The notes: generated by a model not told the origin, from the sequence alone. A DNA stretch of 64,000 nucleotides from an uncultured Ruegeria sp. (GCF_947497005.1 NZ_CANMFF010000022.1:1-64000); one strand, 5' to 3'; positions 18,113-28,500 are shown, counted from the first letter of the stretch. Made by a program: numbers and translations.

Positions 18113-18565
18113 GTGAAGCCTCTGCCGCAGTCGGTCCTGTTTTGTTGCGACCACAACTCGGTTCGGTCGCCGATGGCCGAAGGGCTGATGAAGAAGTTTT
18201 ATGGCACGGGCACCTATGTGCAGTCGGCAGGCGTTCATAACGATCTGGAAATCGACGGGTTCTGTATCGCCGCCTGCCAAGAAGTCGGTGTGGAACTGTC
18301 CCGCCATCGCTCTCGCTCTTTTGACGAGATGCAGGAATGGGGCGACGACCTCAGCTCATTTGATCTGATCGTGGCGCTTTCGCCTGCCAGTCAGCGTCTG
18401 GCGCTGGAGCTGACCCGGGTTTTTCATCTGGATGTCGATTATTGGCCAATTATGGACCCTACCGGGATGGGCGAGACCCGCGAACAAAAGCTACATCACT
18501 ACCGCCAGACCCGCGATCAGATCATCAAGCATCTGAAAGAGCTCTGGGGCGAACCTACGGAATGA
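18113..18565 (+). CDS. Low-molecular-weight protein-tyrosine-phosphatase-like
   Basis: 150 residues from a GTG start. The P-loop CDHNSVRSP near residue 12 has the C-x5-R signature of low-molecular-weight phosphatases and arsenate reductases, and MDPTGMG near residue 118 provides the general acid Asp region. Either protein-tyrosine phosphatase or arsenate-reductase activity is possible; there are no arsenic genes nearby, so phosphatase is favoured. Its stop overlaps the next start (ATGA at 18562). Confidence 0.88.
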   Translation: MKPLPQSVLFCCDHNSVRSPMAEGLMKKFYGTGTYVQSAGVHNDLEIDGFCIAACQEVGVELSRHRSRSFDEMQEWGDDLSSFDLIVALSPASQRLALELTRVFHLDVDYWPIMDPTGMGETREQKLHHYRQTRDQIIKHLKELWGEPTE

Positions 18566-18966
18566 TCATGAACCAGACCGTCAAAACCTATTTCGAAGCC
18601 TTCAACGCGGGTGACGTAGATGGCATGCTGACCTGCTTGTCCGATGACGTGGCCCATCACGTGAACGAAGGCCAGATCCGCACTGGCAAGGACAAGTTCG
18701 CGGCTTTCAGCGCTCATATGAACCGCTGTTACAAAGAGAATCTGACCGACATCGTTGTGTTCGAGGCCGAAGGCGGCACCCGCGCGGCGGCTGAGTTCAT
18801 CGTCAACGGCACCTATCTGAAGACAGACGAGGGCCTGCCTGACGCATACGGTCAGACCTACCGCCTGCCCGCCGGGTCGTTCTTTGATCTCAAAGACGGC
18901 AAGATCACCCGCGTTACCACATATTACAACTTGGCGGACTGGACCAAACAGGTCTCGAATGGCTGA
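18562..18966 (+). CDS. SnoaL-like / NTF2-fold protein
   Basis: About 134 residues with the SnoaL/ketosteroid-isomerase pattern: TYFEAFNAGDVDGMLTCLSDDV at the start, a central beta sheet, and the terminal GKITRVTTYYNLADW. It starts at the ATG at 18562 overlapping the phosphatase stop, or at the second Met at 18568. Such proteins are isomerases, cyclases or binding proteins; the substrate is not predictable here. It overlaps the following GNAT gene by 8 bp. Confidence 0.85.
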   Translation: MIMNQTVKTYFEAFNAGDVDGMLTCLSDDVAHHVNEGQIRTGKDKFAAFSAHMNRCYKENLTDIVVFEAEGGTRAAAEFIVNGTYLKTDEGLPDAYGQTYRLPAGSFFDLKDGKITRVTTYYNLADWTKQVSNG

Positions 18967-19552
18967 AGTCACCTCCGTCCGTCCTCTGACCGGAGCGGCG
19001 CTGGAGGCCGCTCTGGATGATGTCGCCCGCCTTCGGATCAAGGTATTTCACGCCTGGCCGTATCTTTTTGACGGCGATCTCAAGTATGAGCGCAAATATC
19101 TGCAATCCTACCGCGATAGTGACAAGGCCATTGTGGTCGGCGCCTTCGACAAAGACCACCTGATCGGCGCGTCAACCGGCGCACCCCTGATCGATCACGC
19201 CGAAGATTTTGCAGCGGCTTTTGAGGGTACCGGCCTTGATCTGAACGATATCTTCTATTGCGCGGAATCGGTGCTGTTGCCGGAATATCGGGGGCAGGGC
19301 GTCGGCCACAAATTCTTTGACGAACGCGAAGCCCACGCCCGCGCGCTGGGCTTCACCAAATGCGCCTTCTGCGGCGTTCAGCGCCCCGCCGACCACCCGA
19401 TGCGCCCCGCCACCTACCGCCCATTGGACACCTTCTGGCAGGCGCGAGGGTATCAGCCTTTAACCGGTGTGATTGCGCAATTCCCGTGGAAGGATATCGG
19501 TAAGGAGGAGGAGACTCTGAAGCCGTTGCAGTTCTGGATCAGGGATTTGTAG
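18959..19552 (+). CDS. GNAT family acetyltransferase
   Basis: 197 residues. The acetyl-CoA motif is ESVLLPEYRGQGVGHKFF, and the C-terminus includes FWQARGYQPL. The ATG at 18959 overlaps the SnoaL-like gene, which shows that this is the end of a hisD-linked cluster. It resembles GNAT proteins annotated only as acetyltransferases in Roseobacters; the substrate is unknown. Confidence 0.87.
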   Translation: MAEVTSVRPLTGAALEAALDDVARLRIKVFHAWPYLFDGDLKYERKYLQSYRDSDKAIVVGAFDKDHLIGASTGAPLIDHAEDFAAAFEGTGLDLNDIFYCAESVLLPEYRGQGVGHKFFDEREAHARALGFTKCAFCGVQRPADHPMRPATYRPLDTFWQARGYQPLTGVIAQFPWKDIGKEEETLKPLQFWIRDL

Positions 19553-19614
19553 AGGACTGCTATGCGGACAAAGCAGGCGTCTAACCAATACAGCCGAATG
19601 CTCTGGTACGATAT

Positions 19615-20073
19615 TCACTCAGGCAAATGGAAACCTTCCACAACGTAGTAAAAATTCTCATAGGCTGCGAAGTGCTCAGCCTTGACAGCATCTTCCTTAT
19701 TGCCTCTCTTGCCCTCAGGTGTGATCCAATCAAGGCTGAGCGGCAATGCCGCTTCGCAAAGCTGGTGCAACTGCGTCCTTGCCAACTCAACCCCAATCTC
19801 TGTTGTCACCAAAGTATCGAGGTCTGTGGTTCGAAGGAGGTCGATAATTTGTTGTAAATCATCACGCTGCGCGTCGCTTGGGAAAGCGTCAATAAGCGCA
19901 TCTAGCGCAGCGAGGTCCTTTGAAGACTCTCCACCGCAGGCCCATTTAATCGCTACCGGAACAAGAACAAACTCAAAACCAAAAAAAGCACTAGAGGCTG
20001 GATAGCTTTCGCCGGATAGCTGAGCAGGTAAGCTGAGGCTGGCTGAGACCGCCATGGGAAGAAAAATCCGCAT
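19615..20073 (-). CDS. Exported hypothetical protein
   Basis: 152 residues with a likely N-terminal signal sequence (MRIFLPMAVSASLSLPAQLSG). The rest is helical and acidic with no recognised domain; two Cys are present. It is convergent with the GNAT gene and separated from DUF1330 by 213 bp without a gene. It could be a lineage-specific periplasmic protein. Confidence 0.5.
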   Translation of the reverse strand: MRIFLPMAVSASLSLPAQLSGESYPASSAFFGFEFVLVPVAIKWACGGESSKDLAALDALIDAFPSDAQRDDLQQIIDLLRTTDLDTLVTTEIGVELARTQLHQLCEAALPLSLDWITPEGKRGNKEDAVKAEHFAAYENFYYVVEGFHLPE

Positions 20074-20286
20074 TCTGCATTCCTACCATTACTTTGTCTC
20101 AATACTATCGGGAAATCAAAAAGCCCTCGCAGACACTATTCGCCACCGTAGCGATGGGCAACATGGGTTCAGAGCGGTCATCTGGAGTTTTCAATTGAAC
20201 ATTGAGTCAGTCCCGAGGGCCTTCATGTCTGCTATGCGGACTTTGCCGACATTGACGTCAGCGACGCTGAAGCGCCCAATGACAGT

Positions 20287-20589
20287 TTAGTTTGGCGTTG
20301 TGGCACCTTCGAAAATAGCTAAATCACAGGATGCAACCTTGTCGAGTATTTCCTTGTATGGACGATGTTCCGGTCCAAGGTAGTAGTCTTTGGCTGCCTC
20401 TTTGCTGGGGAATTCCATCAAGATTAGGCGTCCCTTGGGCAGGTTTCCTTGTATCACTTCAAAGTCCTCAGTAACGGCAAGAGGTTTACCGCCATACTTG
20501 AGCAAAATCGCGTGCGCCTTCGGAAGATAGTCTCGGGCATGTGTTTCTGCATCTTCGACGCGGAGGAAAGTCAGCATGTAGGCGGGCAT
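20287..20589 (-). CDS. DUF1330 family protein
   Basis: 100 residues with a DUF1330 ferredoxin-like fold: MPAYMLTFLRVED start, a central KYGGKPLAVTEDFEVIQGN, and the PSKEAAKDYY block. I chose the ATG at 20589 because the longer frame to 20655 extends into the divergent promoter. The family is small and cytosolic; its activity is unknown. It is divergent from an HxlR regulator that probably controls it. Confidence 0.88.
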   Translation of the reverse strand: MPAYMLTFLRVEDAETHARDYLPKAHAILLKYGGKPLAVTEDFEVIQGNLPKGRLILMEFPSKEAAKDYYLGPEHRPYKEILDKVASCDLAIFEGATTPN

Positions 20590-20689
20590 GGTTTGATCCT
20601 TTGAGGGCCAGTGTATCTCTGGTCCACAAGCTGAACATTGGTTACAAAACATCAAGTAGGCACCTTAAGGTAACCATGGAAAAAGTGGA

Positions 20690-21061
20690 ATGAAGCCGAT
20701 AAGCAAAGAAGAATACGACCTGAAATGCTCTACGCGTCAGTTGTTTGAACTAATGTCGGAGAAGTGGGTGCCAGGGTTAATATATACGCTTTCTCTTGGT
20801 CCCCAACGCCCCGGAAAATTGGCCGGGCGTTTGCAGGGCATTTCAAAAAAGATGCTAACGCAAACCCTGCGCAATCTCGAAGACTGGGGTGTAGTTAAGC
20901 GCACGGTCTATGATGTGGTCCCGCCACATGTGGAATATTCACTGACGTCGTTGGGTGAAAAGATGGTTGAGCCAATTGCCCTCGTCCACGACTGGGCTCA
21001 GGAAAACCGAGAGGACATAGCCAAAGTGTTCGGCAATCGGCTTGCTTCCAAAACGTCTTGA
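20690..21061 (+). CDS. HxlR-type transcriptional regulator
   Basis: 123 residues with the HxlR winged-helix pattern: CSTRQLFELMSEKWVPGLIYTLSLG, ISKKMLTQTLRNLEDWGVVKRTVYDVVPPHVEYSLT. The usual redox-sensing Cys near the N-terminus is present (LKCSTR). It is divergent from the DUF1330 gene with a 100-bp shared promoter region, so local regulation of that gene is likely. Confidence 0.93.
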   Translation: MKPISKEEYDLKCSTRQLFELMSEKWVPGLIYTLSLGPQRPGKLAGRLQGISKKMLTQTLRNLEDWGVVKRTVYDVVPPHVEYSLTSLGEKMVEPIALVHDWAQENREDIAKVFGNRLASKTS

Positions 21062-21103
21062 AACCCAAATCTATTTCGTCGTTTCCTTTTGACCAAAAAA
21101 GCA

Positions 21104-21119
21104 CGACCGCTTTGGGCTC
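21104..21119. repeat. Inverted copy of intergenic repeat
   Basis: cgaccgctttgggctc is the exact reverse complement of 3531-3546. It lies between the HxlR gene and the nitrilase-family gene. Sixteen identical bases in two distant spacers suggest a dispersed intergenic element. Confidence 0.5.
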
Positions 21120-21216
21120 AAACCGGTCATTCCCCTAGGAACGAAGAATTAACCTGTACACTTCGCGGCGGTCTCTTCTAGTCTCGCGCCGAGCAGACCC
21201 AAAGGAATAGGCCGCC

Positions 21217-22092
21217 ATGAAAGTCGCAACCGCCGCTTATAATCTCGACTGGCTCGACAGTTGGGCGCAGTACGAAGACAAGCTGAACCGCTGGGTGTCC
21301 GAGGCCGCAGGGCAGGGGGCCGAGTTGCTGGTCTTTCCCGAATATGGCGCGATGGAGTTGTCGACCCTCGACGGGACCGATGTTGCAGGCGATCTGGAGC
21401 GCTCAATCCACGCCGTATCCGATCAGATGGAGGATGTACAAAACCTTCATTGCCGTCTCGCCAAGGCGTACAAAACCTACATTCTGGGTGCTTCCGCCCC
21501 GGTAATTGACAGCGAGGGCCGCCCGGTGAACCGTGCGGCGTTCTATGCCCCGGATGGCGGCTGCGATCATCAGGACAAGCAGATCATGACCCGGTTCGAG
21601 CGCGAGGATTGGGATATCGCTCCGGGCGGTCCGTTGAAACTTTTCAACACTGCATTGGGCAAAATCGGAGTGTTGATCTGTTATGATAGCGAGTTCCCAT
21701 TGCTGGGCCGCGCGCTGAGCGAGGCAGATCTGATCCTTGTCCCGTCCTGTACCGAAGCGTTGTCGGGTTATTGGCGTGTGCGGATTGGCGCAATGTCAAG
21801 ATCGTTGGAAAATCAATGCGTTACGGTAATGGCTTCGTTGGTCGGAAGTAACGGCTGGTCCCAGGCGGTGGATATGAACACCGGAACGGGTGGTGTGTTT
21901 GGCCCGCCCGACAAGGGCTTTCCAGCCACCGGTGTTCTGGCCGAGGGGCTTTTGAACCAACCCGGATGGACTTATGCGGATGTCGATCTGTCCGCCATCG
22001 CCGAGGTCCGCGCCGACGGGCATGTGCTGAACAGAACCCACTGGGAAGAACAGGGCCCCCGAGTCGAATCGGTCACAATATCCGCCCTTTAG
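21217..22092 (+). CDS. Carbon-nitrogen hydrolase (nitrilase family)
   Basis: 291 residues. Hydrolyses a C-N bond of an amide or nitrile by a Glu-Lys-Cys triad: Glu in LLVFPEYGAME, Lys in DKQIMTRFE, Cys in GVLICYDSEFP. All three are present in order and at family spacing, so it should be active in the cytosol. It has its own promoter region after the HxlR gene and ends about 90 bp before infA. The specific substrate is not visible. Confidence 0.93.
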   Translation: MKVATAAYNLDWLDSWAQYEDKLNRWVSEAAGQGAELLVFPEYGAMELSTLDGTDVAGDLERSIHAVSDQMEDVQNLHCRLAKAYKTYILGASAPVIDSEGRPVNRAAFYAPDGGCDHQDKQIMTRFEREDWDIAPGGPLKLFNTALGKIGVLICYDSEFPLLGRALSEADLILVPSCTEALSGYWRVRIGAMSRSLENQCVTVMASLVGSNGWSQAVDMNTGTGGVFGPPDKGFPATGVLAEGLLNQPGWTYADVDLSAIAEVRADGHVLNRTHWEEQGPRVESVTISAL

Positions 22093-22182
22093 GTGATTCC
22101 GCCCTTGAAATAGCGATAAAATAAGCTCATTTAGCGCACATCCCCGCAGATTCTGCGGGCGCAACGTAATGATGGAGACAAC

Positions 22183-22401
22183 ATGGCCAAGGAAGATACG
22201 CTCGAATTTCCCGGTGTCGTGAAGGAACTCCTGCCTAATGCGACGTTTCGGGTCGAGCTGGAAAACGGCCATGAGATCATCGCACATACGGCAGGCAAGA
22301 TGCGCAAGAACCGCATCCGTGTTCTGGCCGGCGACAAGGTGCAAGTCGAAATGACCCCCTATGATCTGACCAAGGGTCGGATCAACTACCGCTTCAAGTA
22401 A
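22183..22401 (+). CDS. infA: Translation initiation factor IF-1
   Basis: 72 residues, the standard length, forming a single S1/OB domain that occupies the ribosomal A site during initiation. Sequence from AKEDTLEFPGVVKELLPNATF to the terminal YDLTKGRINYRFK is typical. It leads the infA-maf-RNase E/G-yacG cluster. Confidence 0.99.
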   Translation: MAKEDTLEFPGVVKELLPNATFRVELENGHEIIAHTAGKMRKNRIRVLAGDKVQVEMTPYDLTKGRINYRFK

Positions 22402-22412
22402 CGCCTGCCGCA

Positions 22413-22991
22413 ATGGCGCTTATTCTAGGATCGGGCAGCCCCAGGCGGCTGGACCTGCTGTCACAGCTTGGCGTGCAGCCCGATGCCATTTGCCCCCCTG
22501 ATATCGACGAAACGCCTTTGAAAGGCGAGCTTCCGGTTCCGTATTGTAATCGCATCACGCGCCAAAAAGTTCAGGCGATTCAGGCTAATAGCGGAGATGT
22601 CACCCTTTGCGCAGATACCACCGTAGCTTTGGGGCGCCGCATTCTGGGCAAACCTGAAAATGCGGGTCAGGCCGCGGAATTTCTGCATGCTCTGTCCGGT
22701 CGGCGGCATCGCGTGATTACCTCGGTCGCCGTACGACGGGGAGATCGCATACTGCAACGGGATGTCGTCTCTCAGGTCAAAGTCAAACGCCTGTCAGATG
22801 TCGAGGTCAACGCGTATCTGGCGACCGGAGATTGGCAGGGCAAAGCAGGCGCTTACGCCATTCAGGGGCCCGCAGGCGCTTTCATTCCCTGGATTTCAGG
22901 ATCGTTCACAGGCATCGTAGGCCTGCCCCTGTCCGAGACCGCGGCTTTGCTGCAAGGTATCGGCTATCCACTGTATCGCGAGGCACCATGA
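22413..22991 (+). CDS. maf: Maf-like nucleotide pyrophosphatase
   Basis: 192 residues. Maf proteins hydrolyse non-canonical or canonical NTPs to NMP and PPi. The signature LILGSGSPRRLDLL at the N-terminus, DIDETP, CADTTVALGRRILGKP and the later GKAGAYAIQG are present. It starts 11 bp after infA and overlaps the RNase E/G start by 4 bp. Confidence 0.95.
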   Translation: MALILGSGSPRRLDLLSQLGVQPDAICPPDIDETPLKGELPVPYCNRITRQKVQAIQANSGDVTLCADTTVALGRRILGKPENAGQAAEFLHALSGRRHRVITSVAVRRGDRILQRDVVSQVKVKRLSDVEVNAYLATGDWQGKAGAYAIQGPAGAFIPWISGSFTGIVGLPLSETAALLQGIGYPLYREAP

Positions 22992-24010
22992 AGGGTCGCA
23001 CCATCGTTCTGGACCATATCCAAGACCGCGAGGCCGCCGCTCTGATGGTCGATGGCAAGCTGGACGATTTCCTGATTGCCGCTGACGCACCCACGCCGGG
23101 TACCATCTATCGCGCTCGAGCTGAACGCCCGGTCAAGGGGCAGGGGGGCATGTTCCTGACGACACCCGACGGGCCTGCTTTCCTACGACAGATCAAAGGT
23201 TTAGCGCCCGGTGACAAGTTGTTGGTGCAGGTCGGCGGCTATGCTGAACCCGGCAAAGCCATCCCAGTGAGCAATCGTATCCTTTTCAAAAGCCGCTACG
23301 CCATTGTCACACCTGAAGCTCCGGGCCTGAACATCTCGCGCAGCATCAAGGACGAGGACATACGCGATCAATTGCTTGAGATTGCTCATGCGCACATGGG
23401 CGACAGCGCTTATGGCCTGATCCTTCGCTCCTGCTGCGCGGGCGCGGATGCTGAAGATATCGCCGAAGATATCTCAGCCATGTTGACGCAGGCCGAACAG
23501 GTGATGAGTGACGAAGGGGCCGAGCCTGAACTGCTCAGCGAAGGCGACAGCCCGCATATTCTTGCCTGGCGTGACTGGACTGACCCGGCCGAAGTTATAA
23601 CCCGGGCCGGCGGTTTCGAAACCCACGGTGTTCTGGACGCGCTGGACGTGGTGCGCAGCAAGTCCGAGCCTTTGCCGGGCGGCGGTCACCTCTATATCGA
23701 GCCCACACGCGCACTGGTTGCCGTTGATGTGAATACCGGAGCGGATACGTCGCTGGCGGCGGGCACCAAAGCTAACTTTGCATGCGCCAAACTGCTGCCA
23801 CGGGCCTTGCGCGTGCGCGGGCTGGGAGGGCAGATCACATTGGATCTGGCACCTATGTCCAAAAAAGAGCGACGCGGGTTTGAATCCGCTTTGCGTGCTG
23901 CGTTCAGATCAGACCCGGACGAGACGATTCTTGCCGGCTGGACCCCTCTGGGTCATTTTGAGTTGCAACGGAAACGTGGCCGCGTCCCTGTAGCGGAGAT
24001 CCTGAATTGA
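22988..24010 (+). CDS. Ribonuclease E/G family protein
   Basis: 340 residues from the ATG at 22988, overlapping the maf stop. A short RNase E/G-type protein: the catalytic DNase-I-like part is recognisable by VAVDVNTGAD and LDLAPMSKKERRGFES, each supplying a metal-binding Asp. It is shorter than RNase G and lacks a recognisable zinc-link CPxCxG. The neighbouring yacG gene encodes a separate small zinc protein. The order maf-RNase-yacG is conserved in Rhodobacteraceae. Confidence 0.88.
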   Translation: MKGRTIVLDHIQDREAAALMVDGKLDDFLIAADAPTPGTIYRARAERPVKGQGGMFLTTPDGPAFLRQIKGLAPGDKLLVQVGGYAEPGKAIPVSNRILFKSRYAIVTPEAPGLNISRSIKDEDIRDQLLEIAHAHMGDSAYGLILRSCCAGADAEDIAEDISAMLTQAEQVMSDEGAEPELLSEGDSPHILAWRDWTDPAEVITRAGGFETHGVLDALDVVRSKSEPLPGGGHLYIEPTRALVAVDVNTGADTSLAAGTKANFACAKLLPRALRVRGLGGQITLDLAPMSKKERRGFESALRAAFRSDPDETILAGWTPLGHFELQRKRGRVPVAEILN

Positions 24011-24189
24011 GCTGCCCGATTTGCAGAAAAGATACCGCGCAGAAATTCCGTCCATTCTGTTCAAAGCGATGTGCCGAGATTGATTTGGCCAAGTGGCTGA
24101 ACGGCTCGTATGCGGTTCCGTCACAGCGCGAAGAGGACCTTGAAGCCGAGGTTGACGCGCAGGAACTCACGCCAAAGCGACCGCATTGA
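24007..24189 (+). CDS. yacG: YacG zinc protein (DNA gyrase inhibitor family)
   Basis: 60 residues starting at a TTG that overlaps the RNase stop. The zinc site is CPIC plus FCSKRC, as in YacG, and DLAKWLNGSYAVP is the family signature. E. coli YacG binds and inhibits DNA gyrase; the same role here is by family only. Confidence 0.92.
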   Translation: MSCPICRKDTAQKFRPFCSKRCAEIDLAKWLNGSYAVPSQREEDLEAEVDAQELTPKRPH

Positions 24190-24268
24190 AAAAATGTGAA
24201 AAAGCCTCTGGACACTACCGGTAGCAAGTCATAGAAGGCCTCCACCCAACGACGAACGTCGTTCCCGT

Positions 24269-24343
24269 GCCCGGGTAGCTCAGGGGTAGAGCAGTGGATT
24301 GAAAATCCTCGTGTCGGTGGTTCGATTCCGCCCCCGGGCACCA
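24269..24343 (+). tRNA. tRNA-Phe (GAA)
   Basis: GCCCGGG acceptor stem, D arm, anticodon loop TTGAAAA (anticodon GAA), T arm GGTTCGATTCC and encoded CCA. Intact. Its 3' end doubles as the attachment site for island 1, duplicated at 30131-30150. Confidence 0.97.
24324..24343 (+). repeat. attL in tRNA-Phe 3' end
   Basis: The last 20 bases of tRNA-Phe recur at 30131-30150 with one mismatch; 16 bases (ccgcccccgggcacca) are identical. The two copies enclose 5.8 kb holding an integrase fragment and the STAND gene, which fits integration into a tRNA 3' end. Confidence 0.9.
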
Positions 24344-24361
24344 TCCCTTCACATAAGAGAT

Positions 24362-25126
24362 TTATTTCAAGGACTTAGAGACAGACCTTGCCCCACCTGG
24401 CAACATGGGGTTGGAAAGTGGGACACTTTTGTTCCCTTTTTGAACATTTGACATGCGGCGTAGGGCGCTTTCGGCACAGGTCTTTTGGCTTGCCGCACGG
24501 GTGTACCGTGTCACCTCTTTTGACGTGCGGTGCCCGGTAATGGCCATGATCTCTTGTTCGGTGCAGCCCAGTTCCGCGAGTCGCGCGGCGGCAGCCTTGC
24601 GTAGTCCGTGGACAGAACAGTTCTTCAAACCGGCCTCATCGCACCACTTGCGGAAACGATTGCCAAAACCGTTTGAGGTAAACGGTCGATTGAACGCCGT
24701 AACCAAGAATGTCAGATCGCCGGTTTGGCTTTCGTCCAGAATCCGTTGCAACTCGGGGATGATAGGGATTTCCATCCGAACAGGTTTGTTTTTGCGATTT
24801 TTGTGTTGGGTAAATGACAGCCACCCGTCTCGAACGTGTTGCTTGCCGAATTGTACCAGATCGGCGCGGCGCTGCCCTGTGTAGAGAGCGAGCGCCAATG
24901 CGAGGCGGGCAGAAGTACCGACAGCGCGGGTGTTTTCGAATTTCTCAATTTCGTCCAGCGTCCAAGAGTGAAACCCGTCTGCATTGCCTGCCAGGTACTC
25001 AACACCAGAAGCAGGGTTTTTGCGGTGCCGTCGGGTAGCGTTGGGGTACCAGAGGGCGTGTGCTTGAATGCTCCGACACGAGACGGGTCGGGGTAACCTG
25101 CCACGAGCAAAGAACAAGCGTATCAA
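24362..25126 (-). pseudogene. Tyrosine recombinase, N-terminally truncated
   Basis: A 254-residue frame that keeps the complete catalytic domain: Arg in YTGQRRADLV, HGLRKAAAARLAELG (H-x-x-R), GHRTSKEVTRYTRA with the last His and Tyr nucleophile. The core-binding and arm domains expected N-terminally are missing; before FHSWTLDEIEKFE only about 50 poorly fitting residues remain, so a frameshift or deletion is likely near 25040-25126. It lies 18 bp from tRNA-Phe and belongs to island 1. Without its DNA-binding half the enzyme is probably inactive. Confidence 0.8.
24416..24429. repeat. Arm-like motif near attL
   Basis: aagtgggacacttt occurs here, inside the 3' end of the integrase fragment, and again exactly at 30039-30052 beside attR. 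It shares the core tgtcccac (reverse) with the repeats at 1950-2000. It looks like an integrase arm site present at both island ends. Confidence 0.5.
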
Positions 25127-25549
25127 TCATCTACGTTTGCCAAACTGCTGTTATCAGCGTCAGAAATCGAGCTTCGAAGAGTAAGGTGCGCCTGCAAGCC
25201 GAGAACTGAAGGAACCCAGGGCATGGAAACGTGCTCATGCCAACAACACTCCGATTAGCCAAATGAAAAAGAGTGCCGGTGCTCGAGCTGCCATCAAGGC
25301 AATGAACGATCTCCTGGAGGGGATGGAACCGTGCCATCTTCTGACATCTTCACGACACCGCCGCCGTATTTGTAAGAACGCACTTCCAAGTCCTTCATCG
25401 TGAACCGGACATACTGCGTCCCTTTTGCTCCGTGCCTGCCGTATGATTGCGGCATGGCGCGCCTGCTAAAATCACAACCGGCATCACTCTAGCCTCGCTA
25501 GCCTGACGCCACACGAGTACACCGTATGAAAGTGGAGCGGCTTCAGCGT
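25127..25549. other. 423-bp gap in island 1
   Basis: No convincing gene. The minus strand should hold the lost N-terminal half of the integrase, but no frame here shows its arm or core-binding domain. Short frames such as 25131-25337 have no recognisable sequence. It may be the scar of the truncation. Confidence 0.5.
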
Positions 25550-28500
25550 CTACCGAAACAGATGAAACTCGTCGCGCTGGTCAATTGTTAGCGTGCGGGG
25601 GAGACGCGCGGCGACGTCCTCGATAAAATCTTCCGCGGTGCCGACCGGTATCGAGTGGCTATGAAAGCTTCCCAATGCTGTCGCAGCATCTAACCGCATA
25701 GGGTTGCCACCAAGTGCAAACGCAATGTATTCGCTTCCGCCACCAACGTTGTACTCCAAAAGGACGCTACCATCGTGTGCATCGGCTACTGTGATCGTTT
25801 TCGAGCTGGCCACCACGATTTTGTTACCGCAAGGTGTGAAAGCAATTCGTTTGGCGCCAAAGTTCCCAAGGCTGATTTTCGTTATTTGTTCCCCGGTTTC
25901 AAGCAAGACGATATCAACTACTGAGCCCTCGGGATTTAAAGCCGCCATTCTTCGCTCGTTTCGTGAGAACGCTACGCGGCTGCAATTGAAACTGCACAAA
26001 GGTTCGAGTGACGAGGCGTCGCGCAGAATTGTTTCGTTGTTGGCCGCGGAAGCGATGTACTTGCCGCTGGGTGACGCCAGCACTTGGTGGATTGGGCCAG
26101 TGTTACCGTCCCGCCAGGAAGGCGGTTTCCCGGTTTGCGGATTGTCCTGAACCTGAAGGGTACCATCTTTTAGCATGAAAGTCGGTGATGGTGCGCCGGA
26201 AAACGTAAGCTCAAGTTGCCCTGTCGAGAGGTCCCAGGCCTCGATGGAGTGATCAACCAGCCCGAGAGCCAATTTCCTATCATTTGCAAAAAAGCACGCG
26301 CATGAACAGCGCGCGCGCCCTCCCTTAATCCGGGCAACAACGGACCCGCCTGAGGTATCGAAAACCGTGCAGTTAAAATGATCCAAGACTGCAAGCAATG
26401 ACCCGTCGTCTGAGAAAAACATCTCGAAGCTTGTAGGATCCGCTTCGAGGTTTTTTGATACAACTTCGCCCGTTGAAGTATCGAGAATCCACGTTCCCTC
26501 GTAGTCAACAGACATGGCCGCGCGACCGGTTTCTGCGTGCAGCGCTGCGGACGCAGCCTTGGTAACTCCCTGAATGCTCAAATAACGCGTTTTATCATAT
26601 TGGTGATAAACTACGGAAGTCAGCGTTAGATCGCGACTTGAGTTTTCTTTCGTCAGAGTCACATCAAAGGAATGCACTTCCAGATTAGGGTCCGCGGCCC
26701 AGTAGACTATTGATCCATGGTCCCAATCGGTGGCCATGATTTGGCTTCCATCCTCTGCGAAAGAGATTTGCTTTACCGAAGAGGGGCTTATGAGATTGAA
26801 GTCTTCGGTATCGAGTTCGGACTTCATGCAGCGAATCGTGCCATCCGCCAATGCAAGTGCCAACCGCCCATCAGGTGCAAAATCCATCGAATAGACGCCG
26901 CCATCTGCGAGTGACCTTGGAGGGGGCGAGAAAGCGCGAAGGAGTTTTCCGCTACTCACTTCATGGACGAAAACGTCCCCATTACTTCCAAGCCCTGTAC
27001 CTGCAGCCCACCTTGCGCCATCGTGCGAAAAGGCTAGGCAATTTACCGGCCGAGTAGGGAAGGCACTTTGCCGTCGCCGTGAAAACATGCGAGAAAATAG
27101 GCTTCGTCTGTCCTGGTACAGTTGTTGCTCGTGCGATTTAGTACCTGATGCGAGGATCCAAGTTCGCACTCGCCCGAGGGCACAGCCGGTAGCTAGCACA
27201 TCGCCGTTCGGTGATAGAGAAAAGGCTGTAACAGGCATGTCTTCTTGTGCGATCGCCGCAACTTCGACGCCCGTTGCGACATCAAATACTTTCACAGTGT
27301 TGTCCGAAAACCTCGTTGCAATGCGCTTGCCATCGCCTGAGAAAGTCAGTTCTGCCGAAGGCCATGGATGTTCGGGAAGCTTCGTGACAAGTTTCCCGCT
27401 TTCCGCGTCCCATATTTCCACCGAATGTTCGCCCAAAGGAACTGCAAGGAACCGCGCGTCGGAGGACAAACTGATATCACGATACATCACCCGAATGCCT
27501 TGGTTCAGGGGCATCTCCAAGACCTGACCCTCGCGAAACACAAGACAAACGCCATCTTCTGTGCGAAGAGCGAATACGCCCATTTTCTTAGAGAAGGAAA
27601 CCGCAACGGCGCGATATTTTCGGACGTTTGTTCGTTTCATCTCGCGCCGTTTAATTTCGGACTCGTGCAATAGCTGAAAACACTGCCTAGAGATGGGTAT
27701 TTCGACATCCATACCGACCCGAGGCAGTCCCTCAAGTGCAAGCAGGCCGGCAGTTACGTGGTCTCCAGACTTTTGGAGTTGTTCGCCACGTTCAGAAACG
27801 GATCGGGCGTTGCGAAGCCAGTATTCGCGGTGGTGCCTTCGGGACTCCCCGATAAAAGCCGATTCTTCAGAGGTAAGCAGCCCGGGAGCGGCTGCCAGAA
27901 TCTCCTTGCCACGTGACGCCATCCACGCTGGAAGCAACCTATTGTTAGATTCACCGGATTCCGCCCAGCGTTTCTTCGCGCTCCGAATTTCGTCTCTCAA
28001 AGCAAAGAACTTCTCGAACTGAGCAATCCAGGTCGAGAGGGCAGGCCACGCTTGGATCAGCGCTTCGTGAGCGAGTTCGAAGAAGTCTCCGCTACTAAGC
28101 GACGTCGTACGCGAAAGTAGCCGCCTGTCTGCGAGGCGCTCGGCAAGCCGGCGCGTGGTATCGCCGAGCCCAGCCGCCGCGACTCGCAGCTTGCTGGCTT
28201 GGCCGTCCTCCGTTACAGTCACAAGTTCGCGAAAAAGGTCAGGCAGTGCCGTTCTCATGTCTTCGGGCAGCCCAACCTCCTCCTTGGCGATGTAGCTGGC
28301 GAGGACCGCTTGAAGAAGTGGTTCGTCCGCCGCGCTGTTCCGGCTTGCCTCCGGTGCTGCGAGGCAGCGCTCATCTGGGCGGTACAAATTGCGTAGCGCG
28401 AATGCTAGGAGCGGAAGCGCTCCGCGCTCGCTTACACCTGCATCGATTAGTTCGGATGCGATCGAGTCGTTGACGGCCGCGCCGACTAGCGCCGCCGGGC

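Noticed and set aside
24712..25110. Minus-strand frame as the missing N-terminal half of the island 1 integrase
   Set aside because: Its translation has no arm-binding or core-binding motifs and largely overlaps the catalytic frame.
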